DNA of 8,524 nt, taken from an uncultured Oscillospiraceae bacterium. GTDB taxonomy: Bacteria > Bacillota > Clostridia > Oscillospirales > Ruminococcaceae. The notes beneath the pieces are model-generated. The model made no database searches. It saw only the letters and a program-made list of their open reading frames with translations, and was not told where the DNA came from. Where the stretch lies: the NCBI GenBank assembly GCA_900555435.1, contig USLH01000099.1, positions 1 through 8,524 on the forward strand. Reading direction: 5' to 3'. Numbering within the stretch: the first letter of the stretch is position 1; each line of letters starts with the position of its first letter. Below, piece by piece: positions 1 through 6,274 of the stretch. A program made the translations under genes and the position numbers.

Positions 1-557
1 ATCCCCGCTTTCGGCTTCAAAAGTGCCTCGCAGGCAAGGATCCCCTTTTCCGTCAAAGCCATGGCGGTTTTCCGCCGTTCGGAGATATCTCCTTCCCTGA
101 AATACGCATCCAACTCCTTCTGAGAAGGCGAGAGCTTAAAAAACTCCAGCAGCTGCCCCTCCGCTTCCGTCAGAGCTTCCCCTTCCTCCGGCTCCCGCAC
201 CATGCGGAACTCCTCCGCCGGCGTCACATTGAGTCCTGCCGGAAGGATACACTTCAAAGCATCATAATAGCTGCAAAAGGTCGTATCCGCCAGAAAAGAG
301 AGGATCCGGAACCCTTCTTCGTTCAGCACCGGCTCCCGGTCGATGACCGCAAGCAGCGGCTTCAAAGGCCTCTCCGGTTCCGCTTCCTTTACGCCGAAGA
401 CCAGCCCCTGCACCTTGCGGTTGCCCCGCCCGAAAGGGACTAAGACCCGGACTCCCCTGAAAGCCTGCCCCTGCAGGGCGGCGGGGATCCGATAGCTGAA
501 CAGGCGGTCGAAATAGAAAAGGGCGTTTTCCACCGCCACTTCCGCTACCAGCTCCAA
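1..557 (-). CDS. priA: Primosomal protein N' (PriA helicase), N-terminal part
   Basis: PriA is a DEAD/DEAH-type 3'-to-5' DNA helicase that recognises stalled or collapsed replication forks and reloads the replisome. Only the first 185 codons are present; the gene runs off the left edge, so the helicase motifs and zinc-binding cysteines lie outside. The visible part matches the PriA 3'-DNA-binding domain: AEVAVENALFYFDRLFSYRIP at the N-terminus, then VRVLVPFGRGNRKVQGLVFG, followed by the start of the winged-helix region (TFCSYYDALKCILPAGL). The start is a TTG at 557, chosen because a strong AGGAGG lies 7 bases before it and the conserved N-terminus begins immediately after; no ATG fits. It follows rpoZ by 30 bases with no terminator between, so it is probably the last visible gene of the yicC-to-priA operon. 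The family assignment is firm; the full length cannot be judged. Confidence 0.93.
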   Translation of the reverse strand, partial: MELVAEVAVENALFYFDRLFSYRIPAALQGQAFRGVRVLVPFGRGNRKVQGLVFGVKEAEPERPLKPLLAVIDREPVLNEEGFRILSFLADTTFCSYYDALKCILPAGLNVTPAEEFRMVREPEEGEALTEAEGQLLEFFKLSPSQKELDAYFREGDISERRKTAMALTEKGILACEALLKPKAG

Positions 558-587
558 GGTCTTTCCTCCTTTCCGGCAGGTTTAAAA

Positions 588-851
588 TTACTCCTCGTCT
601 TCTAAAGAAGTGGAGGGAACATACATCAGGCGGCGATCGTGGATCACGCCGATGTCATCGCTTTCGATGAATTTATAGCGACCCTTTGCAAAATCATCCA
701 CCGCCAGCTTTACGGGCTTCTCGATCAGAATGGTACCGCTCTCGTCGGCTTCCTGAGCGATCTCTCTCGCCCGCTTGGCGACGGCAACTACCAGAGAATA
801 ATAGCTCTGGCCGGGTTTCAGAAGTTCGGGAACAGAAGGTCTATGCATCAT
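588..851 (-). CDS. rpoZ: DNA-directed RNA polymerase subunit omega
   Basis: Omega binds the beta' subunit and helps assemble and stabilise core RNA polymerase. The 87-residue product has the usual size and the family signature near the N-terminus (RPSVPELLK, then YSLVVAVAKRAREIA), followed by a segment covering KPVKLAVDDFAKGRYKF, which is typical of Bacillota omega; the tail is acidic (LEDEE). The first ATG (851) has GAGGTG 7 bases upstream. A second ATG follows directly at 848 and cannot be excluded. The start overlaps the 3' end of gmk by 11 bases and its ribosome binding site lies within gmk codons, suggesting translational coupling. gmk-rpoZ adjacency is common in Bacillota and supports the call. 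Confidence 0.95.
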   Translation of the reverse strand: MMHRPSVPELLKPGQSYYSLVVAVAKRAREIAQEADESGTILIEKPVKLAVDDFAKGRYKFIESDDIGVIHDRRLMYVPSTSLEDEE

Positions 852-1452
852 AATCTAACACCTCATCGATCAATTTTTTCCGGTTGGACGTTTTCAAAGC
901 CTCGGCACGAAGAATGGTCTTCAGTTCCTCGGCTGCTTCTTCCACTACGTTGTTCACAATGACGTAATCGTACTGATACGCCATTTTCACTTCCCGCCTG
1001 GCCGCCTCCATTCGGCGGTCAACGGTGGCGATGTCTTCGGTCTGACGGCCGATGAGCCGCCGGCGGAGCTCCGAAAGACTGGGCGGCATCACAAAAACCA
1101 GAACCGCCTCCGGGCACTTCTTCCGGATCTGCAGCGCCCCTTCCACCTCGATCTCCAGGATCACGTTCTCGCCCCGTTCCAGCCGCTCATAGACCGGCCC
1201 TCTGGGGGTGCCGTAGTAATTCCCGCAGTAGGTGGTGTGCTCTAAAATTTCGTTGTTTTTGAGTTTCTCCTCAAACTCCTCTTTGGATAAGAAGAAGTAA
1301 TGGACGCCGTGCTCTTCCCCGGCTCTGGGGGAACGGGTGGTGGCGGACACCGAAAGAAACGCTTCCCCACCGGTGGCGAAGAACTCCTTCAGGACCGTGC
1401 CCTTTCCGCAGCCCGACGGCCCGGAAAAGACGATCAGGGAACCCTTACTCAT
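841..1452 (-). CDS. gmk: Guanylate kinase
   Basis: Guanylate kinase uses ATP to phosphorylate GMP (and dGMP) to GDP in the cytoplasm, feeding GTP synthesis and (p)ppGpp metabolism. The 203-residue product is standard length. Visible motifs are the P-loop GPSGCGKGT at residues 11-19, the GMP-binding stretch SATTRSPRAGEEHGVHYF (about 36-53), the EHTTYCGNYYGTP region (71-83), LEIEVEGALQIR (99-110) and the lid arginines in RRRLIGRQTED (130-140). I chose ATG 1452 over the in-frame ATG at 1458 because AGGAGG is 6 bases before 1452 but abuts 1458 with no spacer. The start overlaps the end of remA by 8 bases and its ribosome binding site is encoded by the acidic tail codons of remA. It lies in a polycistronic unit with remA and rpoZ. 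Confidence 0.96.
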   Translation of the reverse strand: MSKGSLIVFSGPSGCGKGTVLKEFFATGGEAFLSVSATTRSPRAGEEHGVHYFFLSKEEFEEKLKNNEILEHTTYCGNYYGTPRGPVYERLERGENVILEIEVEGALQIRKKCPEAVLVFVMPPSLSELRRRLIGRQTEDIATVDRRMEAARREVKMAYQYDYVIVNNVVEEAAEELKTILRAEALKTSNRKKLIDEVLDYDA

Positions 1453-1714
1453 CCTCATCCTCCTCTTCTTCCAGATTCTCCGGCTGACCGAAGCGGTTGG
1501 CGACGGTCTCCGGCTGAATGGCCGAGAGGATGACGTGGCCGCTGTCCATGACGATGACCGCCCGGGTGCGCCGCCCGTAGGTGGCGTCGATCAGAGAGCC
1601 GCTGTCCCGTGCGTCCTGGATGATCCGCTTGATAGGAGCGGATTCCGGGCTGACGATGGTGATGATCCGATTGGCGGACACCATATTGCCGAACCCAATG
1701 TTAATCAGTTTCAT
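1445..1714 (-). CDS. remA: Extracellular matrix regulator RemA (DUF370)
   Basis: RemA is a small ring-forming DNA-binding protein that, in Bacillus subtilis, activates biofilm matrix and osmoprotection genes; in Clostridia the target genes are mostly unknown. The 89-residue product begins MKLINIGFGNMVSANRIITIVSPESAPIKR (read as two adjoining motifs, residues 1-15 and 16-30) and continues IIQDARDSGSLIDATYGRRTRAVIVMDSGHVILSAIQPETV, which is almost the family consensus. I chose ATG 1714, preceded by AGGTGG 3 bases upstream; a GTG at 1726 would overlap the yicC stop but adds four residues not in the family. The C-terminus is an unusually acidic run (EEEEDEDE) that also supplies the gmk ribosome binding site. 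The yicC-remA-gmk order is conserved in Bacillota. Confidence 0.93.
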   Translation of the reverse strand: MKLINIGFGNMVSANRIITIVSPESAPIKRIIQDARDSGSLIDATYGRRTRAVIVMDSGHVILSAIQPETVANRFGQPENLEEEEDEDE

Positions 1715-1722
1715 ACTCCACC

Positions 1723-2607
1723 TCACTCGATGTTCTGGATCTGTTCCCGGATCTTTTCGATCTCGGATTTCATTTCCACCACAACCTTTGCAATGGCCAG
1801 ATTCTGCGCCTTGGAGCCGATGGTGTTGGTCTCCCGGTTCATTTCCTGGATTAAGAAATCCAGCTTTTTCCCGATGGGGCCGTCGCTTTCCAAAAACTCC
1901 CGGAACTGATGCAGATGGCTCTTGAGCCGCACCGTTTCTTCGTCCACCGCTACCCGGTCGGCGAAGATGGCAGCTTCCGTCACCAACCTCGTTTCGTCGA
2001 TGTTCTTGTCCTGCAGTACCTCGGAAAGCCGTTGATACAGCCGGTCGTAGTATTCCTGCCGCAGCTGGGGAGCTTTTTCCTCCACCTGGGCGAGAAGCGC
2101 CTCGATCCCGTCCAGCTTATTTAAAAGATCCGCCTTCAGCCGGCTGCCTTCCGCCTCCCGCATAGCGCCGAAGGAGGAAAGCGCCTCCTTCGTCGCCTGG
2201 GAGACCGCTTCCCAGACCGCCGCTTCGTCTACTTCCGCCCGCTTGGCCGTGAAAATATCCGGCACCCGCAGCAGATGGGAGAGCTTTAAATCGTCCTGTA
2301 GATCCAGATGCACCCGCACCTTCCGCAGGGCCTCCACATAGGCTTCCGCCACGGCTTCGTTGACAACGACCTCCGTGTCGCCGCCGTTTACCGAAACAGC
2401 CGTGACCGTGACTTCTACTTTTCCCCGGCTGACCTGGGACTGCAAAAGTCCCTTGAGCCGTTCTTCCAGAAACGGAAAGGCTTTGGGAAGCCGAGCTGCA
2501 AACTCGAAATACCGGTGGTTCACCGATTTGATGTCCACCGTAAAGTCGAAGCCGCCGCCGGTCGCCTGCCCCCGTCCGTATCCGGTCATGCTTTTCAACA
2601 TACCCAT
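1723..2607 (-). CDS. yicC: YicC/YloC family endoribonuclease
   Basis: Members of this family (E. coli YicC, B. subtilis YloC) are reported to be oligomeric endoribonucleases acting on RNA, including small RNAs in E. coli; the substrate here is unknown. The 294-residue product has the usual length. The N-terminal signature SMTGYGRG and then VDIKSVNHRYFEFAARLP are diagnostic, and the C-terminal DUF1732 part (about the last 70 residues) carries RLKSHLHQF, FLIQEMNRETNTIGSKA and a final VVEMKSEIEKIREQIQNIE. I chose ATG 2607 because AAAGGA lies 6 bases before it. ATGs at 2613 and 2601 are alternatives, and a longer reading back to 2706 would cross the promoter. It is the first gene of the operon, and remA follows almost without a gap. 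Confidence 0.94.
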   Translation of the reverse strand: MGMLKSMTGYGRGQATGGGFDFTVDIKSVNHRYFEFAARLPKAFPFLEERLKGLLQSQVSRGKVEVTVTAVSVNGGDTEVVVNEAVAEAYVEALRKVRVHLDLQDDLKLSHLLRVPDIFTAKRAEVDEAAVWEAVSQATKEALSSFGAMREAEGSRLKADLLNKLDGIEALLAQVEEKAPQLRQEYYDRLYQRLSEVLQDKNIDETRLVTEAAIFADRVAVDEETVRLKSHLHQFREFLESDGPIGKKLDFLIQEMNRETNTIGSKAQNLAIAKVVVEMKSEIEKIREQIQNIE

Positions 2608-2629
2608 ACCCATTCCTTTATAAAAACAA

Positions 2630-2671
2630 ATTATACGGAACAAACGGTGATTTCTCACCGTCCTTATTTTA
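2630..2671 (-). promoter_or_regulatory. Promoter region of the yicC-priA operon
   Basis: Two candidate -10 elements read on the minus strand. A perfect TATAAT occupies 2635-2630, with a poor -35 (GTGAGA, 4 of 6 matches) at 2658-2653, 17 bases away. An extended -10, TGGTAAAAT, has its TAAAAT at 2671-2666 with no convincing -35. The second closely resembles the -10 of the DUF1015 promoter (GTGGTAAAATAA in both places). Either would serve yicC; the choice between them is inference. Confidence 0.5.
2644..2661 (-). repeat. Perfect 7-bp inverted repeat at the 5' end of the yicC transcript
   Basis: On the minus strand the sequence is ACGGTGA-GAAA-TCACCGT, a perfect 7-bp stem with a GNRA-type GAAA loop. 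It starts about where transcription would begin if the extended -10 at 2671-2666 is used, so it could cap the mRNA as a 5' stem-loop. If TATAAT at 2630-2635 is used instead, it sits over the -35 and could be an operator. No T-run follows, so it is not a normal terminator. Confidence 0.5.
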
Positions 2672-2884
2672 CCACAAACGGCTGTGTTTCCGCTTGTTTT
2701 GTTCATTTTTTATTCATGTATTTCATAGATTTTTTACTTTTAAGAATCGCTGTCATCCGACCGCCAACACCGCTGTTTTTCCAAACCATTCCCCGATACC
2801 GTTTCTGACGCCCCTCTTTCTCTCATGCCTCAAACAAACGCTTTCACAGGCCTGCTGCGGCGTTTTTTTGGATTTTTCCCATGC
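2672..2884. other. Intergenic spacer with no gene seen
   Basis: This stretch lies between the yicC promoter and the terminator of the peptidase gene. The open frames that cross it lack ribosome binding sites and family resemblance. The part nearest yicC (2690-2750) is AT-rich. A plus-strand AACGC...GCGTT pair followed by seven Ts ends near 2869, but no plus-strand gene precedes it. I see no RNA gene. Confidence 0.5.
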
Positions 2885-2919
2885 AAAAACGCCCGTCCCC
2901 GGTCTCCCGGAAACGGACG
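2885..2919 (-). terminator. Intrinsic terminator of the M15 peptidase gene
   Basis: On the minus strand, starting 5 bases after the peptidase stop, CGTCCGTTTCCGG (2919-2907) pairs with CCGGGGACGGGCG (2902-2890) around a GAGA loop. This is a continuous 13-bp stem including G-U pairs, and TTTTT (2889-2885) follows directly. It is a strong Rho-independent terminator that isolates this gene from the yicC operon downstream. Confidence 0.9.
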
Positions 2920-2924
2920 CTTTC

Positions 2925-3437
2925 TTACGCCGCCTTGTCTTCCTCCAAAGCGGCCACATATTCCTCCAGACAAAGCCCGGAATCCTTGATCGCATGAGCC
3001 AGCTCCACCCCTACATACCGGTAGTGCCACGGCTCGTTGGAAATTCCCGTCACCGCCACCTTGTCGGCGGGAAACCGATAAATGAACCCGTAATCCGCCG
3101 CATGGATCTGCAGCCACGCATAAACGTCCGATCCCTTGGAGTGAACGCCGTCGGCGTTGATGTCCAAGGACAGCCCCAGCTGATGCTCGCTGGTTCCTGG
3201 GATCGCCACCCACTTTTCCGTTTCCTTTTTGGCGTCCGCCGCCGAATAGCCCTGCGCCTCATACTCCCGGATCCGGGAGTCATAGATGTCCTGCTGATCC
3301 TCCGGCGTCCGATAGCCGGAGCGGACGATCATATAGACCCCCTCCGCCCTTGCGTCGTCGAACATCTGCTGCAGCTCCGGATAGATCCGGGCGTCCACTT
3401 TCTCGCCGTTTGAAAGGGTCACCGTCTCCACTTCCAC
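2925..3437 (-). CDS. M15B D-Ala-D-Ala carboxypeptidase (VanY/DacB-like), catalytic part, out of frame with its N-terminus
   Basis: These metallopeptidases trim the terminal D-Ala of peptidoglycan stem peptides outside the membrane. The 170-residue frame contains the complete catalytic domain: SGYRT (40-44), PGTSEHQLGLSLDI (80-93) with zinc ligands His85 and Asp92, and EPWHYRYVG (135-143) with catalytic Glu135 and zinc ligand His138. The only start is a GTG at 3437 without a good ribosome binding site, and the frame opens in the middle of the family's conserved linker. The sequence that normally precedes it (DWRLTLVN) is read in another frame just upstream. One added base after the AAC at 3442-3440 would fuse the two into a 272-residue protein of ordinary length. 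I therefore read this as the 3' part of one frameshifted gene, not as an independent gene. The active site is intact, so the break is recent or a sequencing error. Confidence 0.85.
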   Translation of the reverse strand: MEVETVTLSNGEKVDARIYPELQQMFDDARAEGVYMIVRSGYRTPEDQQDIYDSRIREYEAQGYSAADAKKETEKWVAIPGTSEHQLGLSLDINADGVHSKGSDVYAWLQIHAADYGFIYRFPADKVAVTGISNEPWHYRYVGVELAHAIKDSGLCLEEYVAALEEDKAA

Positions 3438-3742
3438 CGGTTCACCAACGTCAGCCGCCAGTCCGGCTCCGGTTCCGGCTGGGGCAGCTCTTCAAAGGAA
3501 AGCCGCTCCGCCTTAAACTGCGTCCGGGCTTCCGAAGGTCCTTCCTTCCGGGCTTCCGCTTCGGATGAAAGCACCACTCCGAAGCCGGATTCCGCCTGAA
3601 TGTCGTTCCACGCCGACAGCCCAACGCAGACTGCCGCCGTCAGCTTCATCATCAGATAGGAGCCTGCAATTTTGAGAAAGGGCCCCAGACAAACTGCCAG
3701 CTTCCCCCAGCGGATCCGTTTTTTCCGCCGTTTTTTCGCCAT
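3419..3742 (-). pseudogene. N-terminal membrane anchor and linker of the same M15 peptidase, cut by a frameshift
   Basis: The 107-residue frame starts at ATG 3742, with GAGGGG 8 bases upstream. It begins with a very basic cytoplasmic stretch (MAKKRRKKRIRWG), then a hydrophobic region at about residues 15-45 that can make one membrane segment or a hairpin, then a charged, proline-containing extracellular linker (PQPEPEPDWRLTLVN). That layout is the usual N-terminus of VanY-like carboxypeptidases in Clostridia, whose linker ends in W-x-L-x-LVN just before the catalytic domain. After LVN the frame runs into RWKWRR and a stop, while the expected continuation (VEVETVTLSNGEKVD) is in the next frame. 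It overlaps the catalytic frame by 19 bases. No slippery heptamer is seen at the junction, so programmed frameshifting is unlikely. Confidence 0.75.
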
Positions 3743-3820
3743 ACCTTCGTCCCCTCACCTGAAAAATTCAAACCCGCCGAAATTCGTCTCAAAGCCGAAA
3801 ACGGGCGACTTGCCATCCAA

Positions 3821-3836
3821 ATGGGAACATTCCCAT
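3821..3836. repeat. 16-bp palindrome upstream of the peptidase gene
   Basis: ATGGGAA-CA-TTCCCAT has perfect 7-bp arms around a 2-bp centre. It lies about 80 bases upstream of the peptidase start, in the 197-base spacer after the DUF1015 gene. Its short centre and lack of a T-run on the minus strand fit a dimeric repressor or activator site better than a terminator. The binding protein is unknown. Confidence 0.45.
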
Positions 3837-3867
3837 CGTTTTTCTGCCGATCGCCTGCTTCCCCCAT

Positions 3868-3924
3868 TTCAGAAACAAAGACTTTCCGGCACACTTCCGT
3901 CGGCAGAGCCGCCGGGTTTCTGAA
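3868..3924. repeat. Nested inverted repeat downstream of the DUF1015 gene
   Basis: Outer arms TTCAGAAAC (3868-3876) and GTTTCTGAA (3916-3924) are perfect 9-bp complements. Inside, read on the minus strand, CCGGC and GCCGG arms and a small GGC-TCT-GCC hairpin can also pair. It starts about 15 bases after the DUF1015 stop on the minus strand. No T-run follows, so it may be a mRNA 3' stabilising structure or a weak terminator; this is inference. Confidence 0.4.
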
Positions 3925-3939
3925 TCGGAACAGGATCTT

Positions 3940-5196
3940 TTATCGGATCCTCCGGCTCTCCAGATAATACCGTTTTTCCGGGGCCTCCCCCATGGAAAAG
4001 GTCTTCCGGGGAAGCGCTCCCTCCAAGATCACCGTTTGAAAAAGCTCTTCCTTTTTCATCACCGGAAGCAGCAGGCCGATACCGCCCTTTTCAGCCAGCG
4101 ACCGCACCACGTCTTCCCCATGGATGTAGTCCACCGTTCCGCCCGCTTCCGGCAGAAATTCATCCAGAAACGCCTGTATGCTCCCCACGGTAAGCGTCCG
4201 ATCCGGGTGAGAGATTGTGAGAGCTTCCTCCCCCTGTCCCGTGACCATCCTCACCGTCTGCGCAGGAAGCGTCCCCTGTCTGGAATCGGCATATTTCCGG
4301 AAGGCTTCCCGGAACGTATCCGGCTCCACACCGAAGATGACCCGGTGGATTGCTTCAAACTTCAGCGAATCATCGTGCAGATTTCCAAGCTCCACCAGGG
4401 CATACCGTGCGGGATGCTTCTTCGCTTCCTCCGGGGAAAGTCCCGCCTTGATCCGGTTCCAGCACTCCTTCGCCGAAGCAAGGGAATGATTCCCGTCCCC
4501 CACGGCATACAAAAGCACCGGTGCATCCACGCCGTACTTTTCCCGGAACTTTTCCGGATCCCCCAGCTTTTCAAGGGCAGCCGTGACCCGCTCCCGTTCG
4601 ACTTCGTCCAGAAGCCATCCCCGGATTCGTCCGCCGCCCTGCATCAGCCGGAAATCGTAAAGACTTTGAAGCGTTTTCCTCCGCTCGGCAACCGGCTCTA
4701 CCACCGCCTTTTCCGGGTCGTCCACCAGAACCAGAACGTGGGGAAGCTCCAGCAAAGCGTGCTTCCGGATCTGCACCCGGGGCGGAATCCGCTCCATGAC
4801 CGTCCCTTCCGTGGCCCGGACCAGTGATCCGGAGCCTTTCCGGTAGTCGTATTCCTCCAGATCCAGAAGCCCTAAGATCCCCTTCCGCACCGATCCGTCC
4901 AGCAGCGTCCGCTCCACATAGATCATGGCGTCGGGATAGCTTTGAAAAAGCCCTTCGTTCCAGTATTTCTCCATCTTCTGGTTGATGGAATCGATCTTCT
5001 CTTCAAAATTCACCTTGGAGAGCAGCGCCTCCGGAAAGATCAGCCGGTACGCCGAAGGGGCATCCCCCACGATCCGCTCCACCTCTTCCCAGTATTCCGG
5101 CTGGGACGTAAACTGGTCGCAGGCGACCACGCTCCATTTTTCCAAATCACAGCGGGGAAGCAGGATCTCCCCGGCCTGAAAGCCAACCGTCTTCAT
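3940..5196 (-). CDS. DUF1015 family protein of unknown function
   Basis: This 418-residue product belongs to the DUF1015 family, a widespread soluble bacterial and archaeal family without an established reaction. Conserved stretches are VACDQFTSQPEYW (24-36), RATEGTVMERIPPR (127-140), the hallmark AVGDGNHSLASAK (231-243), HPARYALVELGNLHDDS (261-277) and a C-terminal FSMGEAPEKRYYLESR. The Asp-Gly-Asn-His cluster is the most likely functional centre, by conservation. There is no signal peptide or membrane segment, so it should be cytoplasmic. I chose ATG 5196, which has GGAG 6 bases upstream and is where the family's N-terminus (MKTVGFQAGEILLP) begins; upstream in-frame ATGs at 5208 and 5274 are poorer, and the latter lies inside the promoter. 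It is transcribed alone, divergently from trxB. Family membership is firm; the role is not known. Confidence 0.9.
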   Translation of the reverse strand: MKTVGFQAGEILLPRCDLEKWSVVACDQFTSQPEYWEEVERIVGDAPSAYRLIFPEALLSKVNFEEKIDSINQKMEKYWNEGLFQSYPDAMIYVERTLLDGSVRKGILGLLDLEEYDYRKGSGSLVRATEGTVMERIPPRVQIRKHALLELPHVLVLVDDPEKAVVEPVAERRKTLQSLYDFRLMQGGGRIRGWLLDEVERERVTAALEKLGDPEKFREKYGVDAPVLLYAVGDGNHSLASAKECWNRIKAGLSPEEAKKHPARYALVELGNLHDDSLKFEAIHRVIFGVEPDTFREAFRKYADSRQGTLPAQTVRMVTGQGEEALTISHPDRTLTVGSIQAFLDEFLPEAGGTVDYIHGEDVVRSLAEKGGIGLLLPVMKKEELFQTVILEGALPRKTFSMGEAPEKRYYLESRRIR

Positions 5197-5245
5197 AAAA
5201 AGCTCCATCCTTTTCCAAATGTTTCCGAATCGATCAGACTTTTTT

Positions 5246-5274
5246 ATTTTACCACGATTTTTCTCTCCTGCCAA
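5246..5274 (-). promoter_or_regulatory. Sigma-A-type promoter of the DUF1015 gene
   Basis: On the minus strand TTGGCA (5274-5269, 5 of 6 matches) is separated by 17 bases from TAAAAT (5251-5246, 5 of 6), with an upstream TGG that makes an extended -10. The predicted start is near 5239, leaving a leader of about 43 bases before ATG 5196. Confidence 0.8.
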
Positions 5275-5304
5275 CAGGAAAATTCACGAAAAACTGCCCT
5301 TGCC

Positions 5305-5333
5305 TTGTCCCTTTTCCGTTTTCGTGTTATACT
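5305..5333 (+). promoter_or_regulatory. Sigma-A-type promoter of trxB
   Basis: TTGTCC (5305-5310, 4 of 6 matches) is separated by 17 bases from TATACT (5328-5333), with TG two bases before the hexamer (TGTTATACT, extended -10). The predicted start is near 5340 and the leader about 32 bases. It is back-to-back with the DUF1015 promoter, the two -35 boxes being 30 bases apart. Confidence 0.75.
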
Positions 5334-5371
5334 AAAACAAAACCGATTTCATCCGAAAGGCAGGGATTTCC

Positions 5372-6271
5372 ATGACCGACCTGATTATTTTAGGTGCCGG
5401 CACCGCCGGACTTTCCGCATCCATCTACGCCGTCCGGGCAGGGCTTTCCGTCCGTTTATTGGAGACCGGCGTCTGCGGGGGGCAGATCCTCAATTCCCCC
5501 GACGTGGACAATTATCCGGGGCTTCCCGGCATCTCCGGCTTTGATTTTATCCAGAAACTCTCCGATCACGCCGCAAAAGCCGGTGTCACCCCCGAATCCG
5601 TCACCATTACAAGCGCGGAACTGCAGGGTGCTGTCAAGCACATCCACACCTCCAATGAAATCCTGGAAGCCCGGGCGGTCATCCTTGCCACCGGCGCTTC
5701 CCACCGGAACTTAGGCTGTCCCGGCGAGGAGAAATTCAAAGGAAAAGGCGTCTCCTACTGCGCCACCTGCGACGGAGCCTTTTTCCGGGGGAAGGATGCG
5801 GCGGTCGTAGGCGGCGGGGAAACGGCGCTGGAAGACGCCCTCTTCCTCTCGAATCTCTGCAAAACCGTCTTTGTCATCCACCGCAGGGAGGAGTTCCGTG
5901 CCTCCCACGCCGCCGTGGAAGCCCTCCGCCGGCGGGAAAACGTCCGCTTCCTCCTCTCCTCCACCGTGGAAGAGATCAAAGGCGCCCGGCTCGTTTCCTC
6001 CCTCACTCTCCGCAGCACAAAAGACGGCTCCCTCTCCGAGCTGCCGGTGTCCGGCGTGTTCATTGCTGTGGGGCTGGCGCCCAATACGTCGCTTTTTGAA
6101 GGGGAGCTTTCCCTGGAAAACGGCTATATTCCCGCCGGAGAAGACTGCCACACCGCCCTGCCCGGCGTATTCGCCGCAGGGGACTGCCGCACCAAGCTCC
6201 TGCGCCAGCTGATCACCGCAGCCGCCGATGGAGCCGTCGCCGCCGTGGAAGCCGGGAAATATCTGGCTTAA
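5372..6271 (+). CDS. trxB: Thioredoxin-disulfide reductase
   Basis: This is a low-molecular-weight FAD enzyme that passes electrons from NADPH to oxidised thioredoxin in the cytoplasm, or to a related partner in some Clostridia. The 299-residue product has the two-domain layout in order: FAD-binding LGAGTAGLSA (7-16), the redox-active CATC pair (Cys130 and Cys133, context YCATCDGAFF), NADPH-binding GGGETALEDA (147-156) and HRREEFRA (170-177, the arginines that favour NADPH), and the C-terminal FAD motif GVFAAGD (265-271). It is a little shorter than most TrxB (about 305-320) but nothing essential is missing. ATG 5372 has GGCAGGGA upstream at a normal distance. No thioredoxin gene is adjacent; a small unknown gene follows 3 bases after its stop and probably shares its transcript. 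Confidence 0.94.
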   Translation: MTDLIILGAGTAGLSASIYAVRAGLSVRLLETGVCGGQILNSPDVDNYPGLPGISGFDFIQKLSDHAAKAGVTPESVTITSAELQGAVKHIHTSNEILEARAVILATGASHRNLGCPGEEKFKGKGVSYCATCDGAFFRGKDAAVVGGGETALEDALFLSNLCKTVFVIHRREEFRASHAAVEALRRRENVRFLLSSTVEEIKGARLVSSLTLRSTKDGSLSELPVSGVFIAVGLAPNTSLFEGELSLENGYIPAGEDCHTALPGVFAAGDCRTKLLRQLITAAADGAVAAVEAGKYLA

Positions 6272-6274
6272 CGT

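Noticed and set aside
2830..2869. Plus-strand AACGC...GCGTT pair followed by seven Ts, as a terminator
   Set aside because: The stem is only 5 bp with a large loop and no plus-strand gene lies upstream to terminate.
2694..3413. Plus-strand open frame (239 codons) across the spacer and the peptidase gene
   Set aside because: It is mostly antisense to the M15 catalytic domain, with no ribosome binding site or recognisable domain.
3419..3460. Programmed frameshifting in the M15 peptidase
   Set aside because: No X-XXY-YYZ slippery heptamer, no internal Shine-Dalgarno at the usual distance and no evident downstream stem; a plain one-base indel explains it better.
4036..4827. Long open frame on the plus strand (263 codons) opposite DUF1015
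   Set aside because: The opposite strand encodes a clear DUF1015 protein with conserved motifs. This frame is rich in Arg, Pro and His as expected for an antisense shadow.
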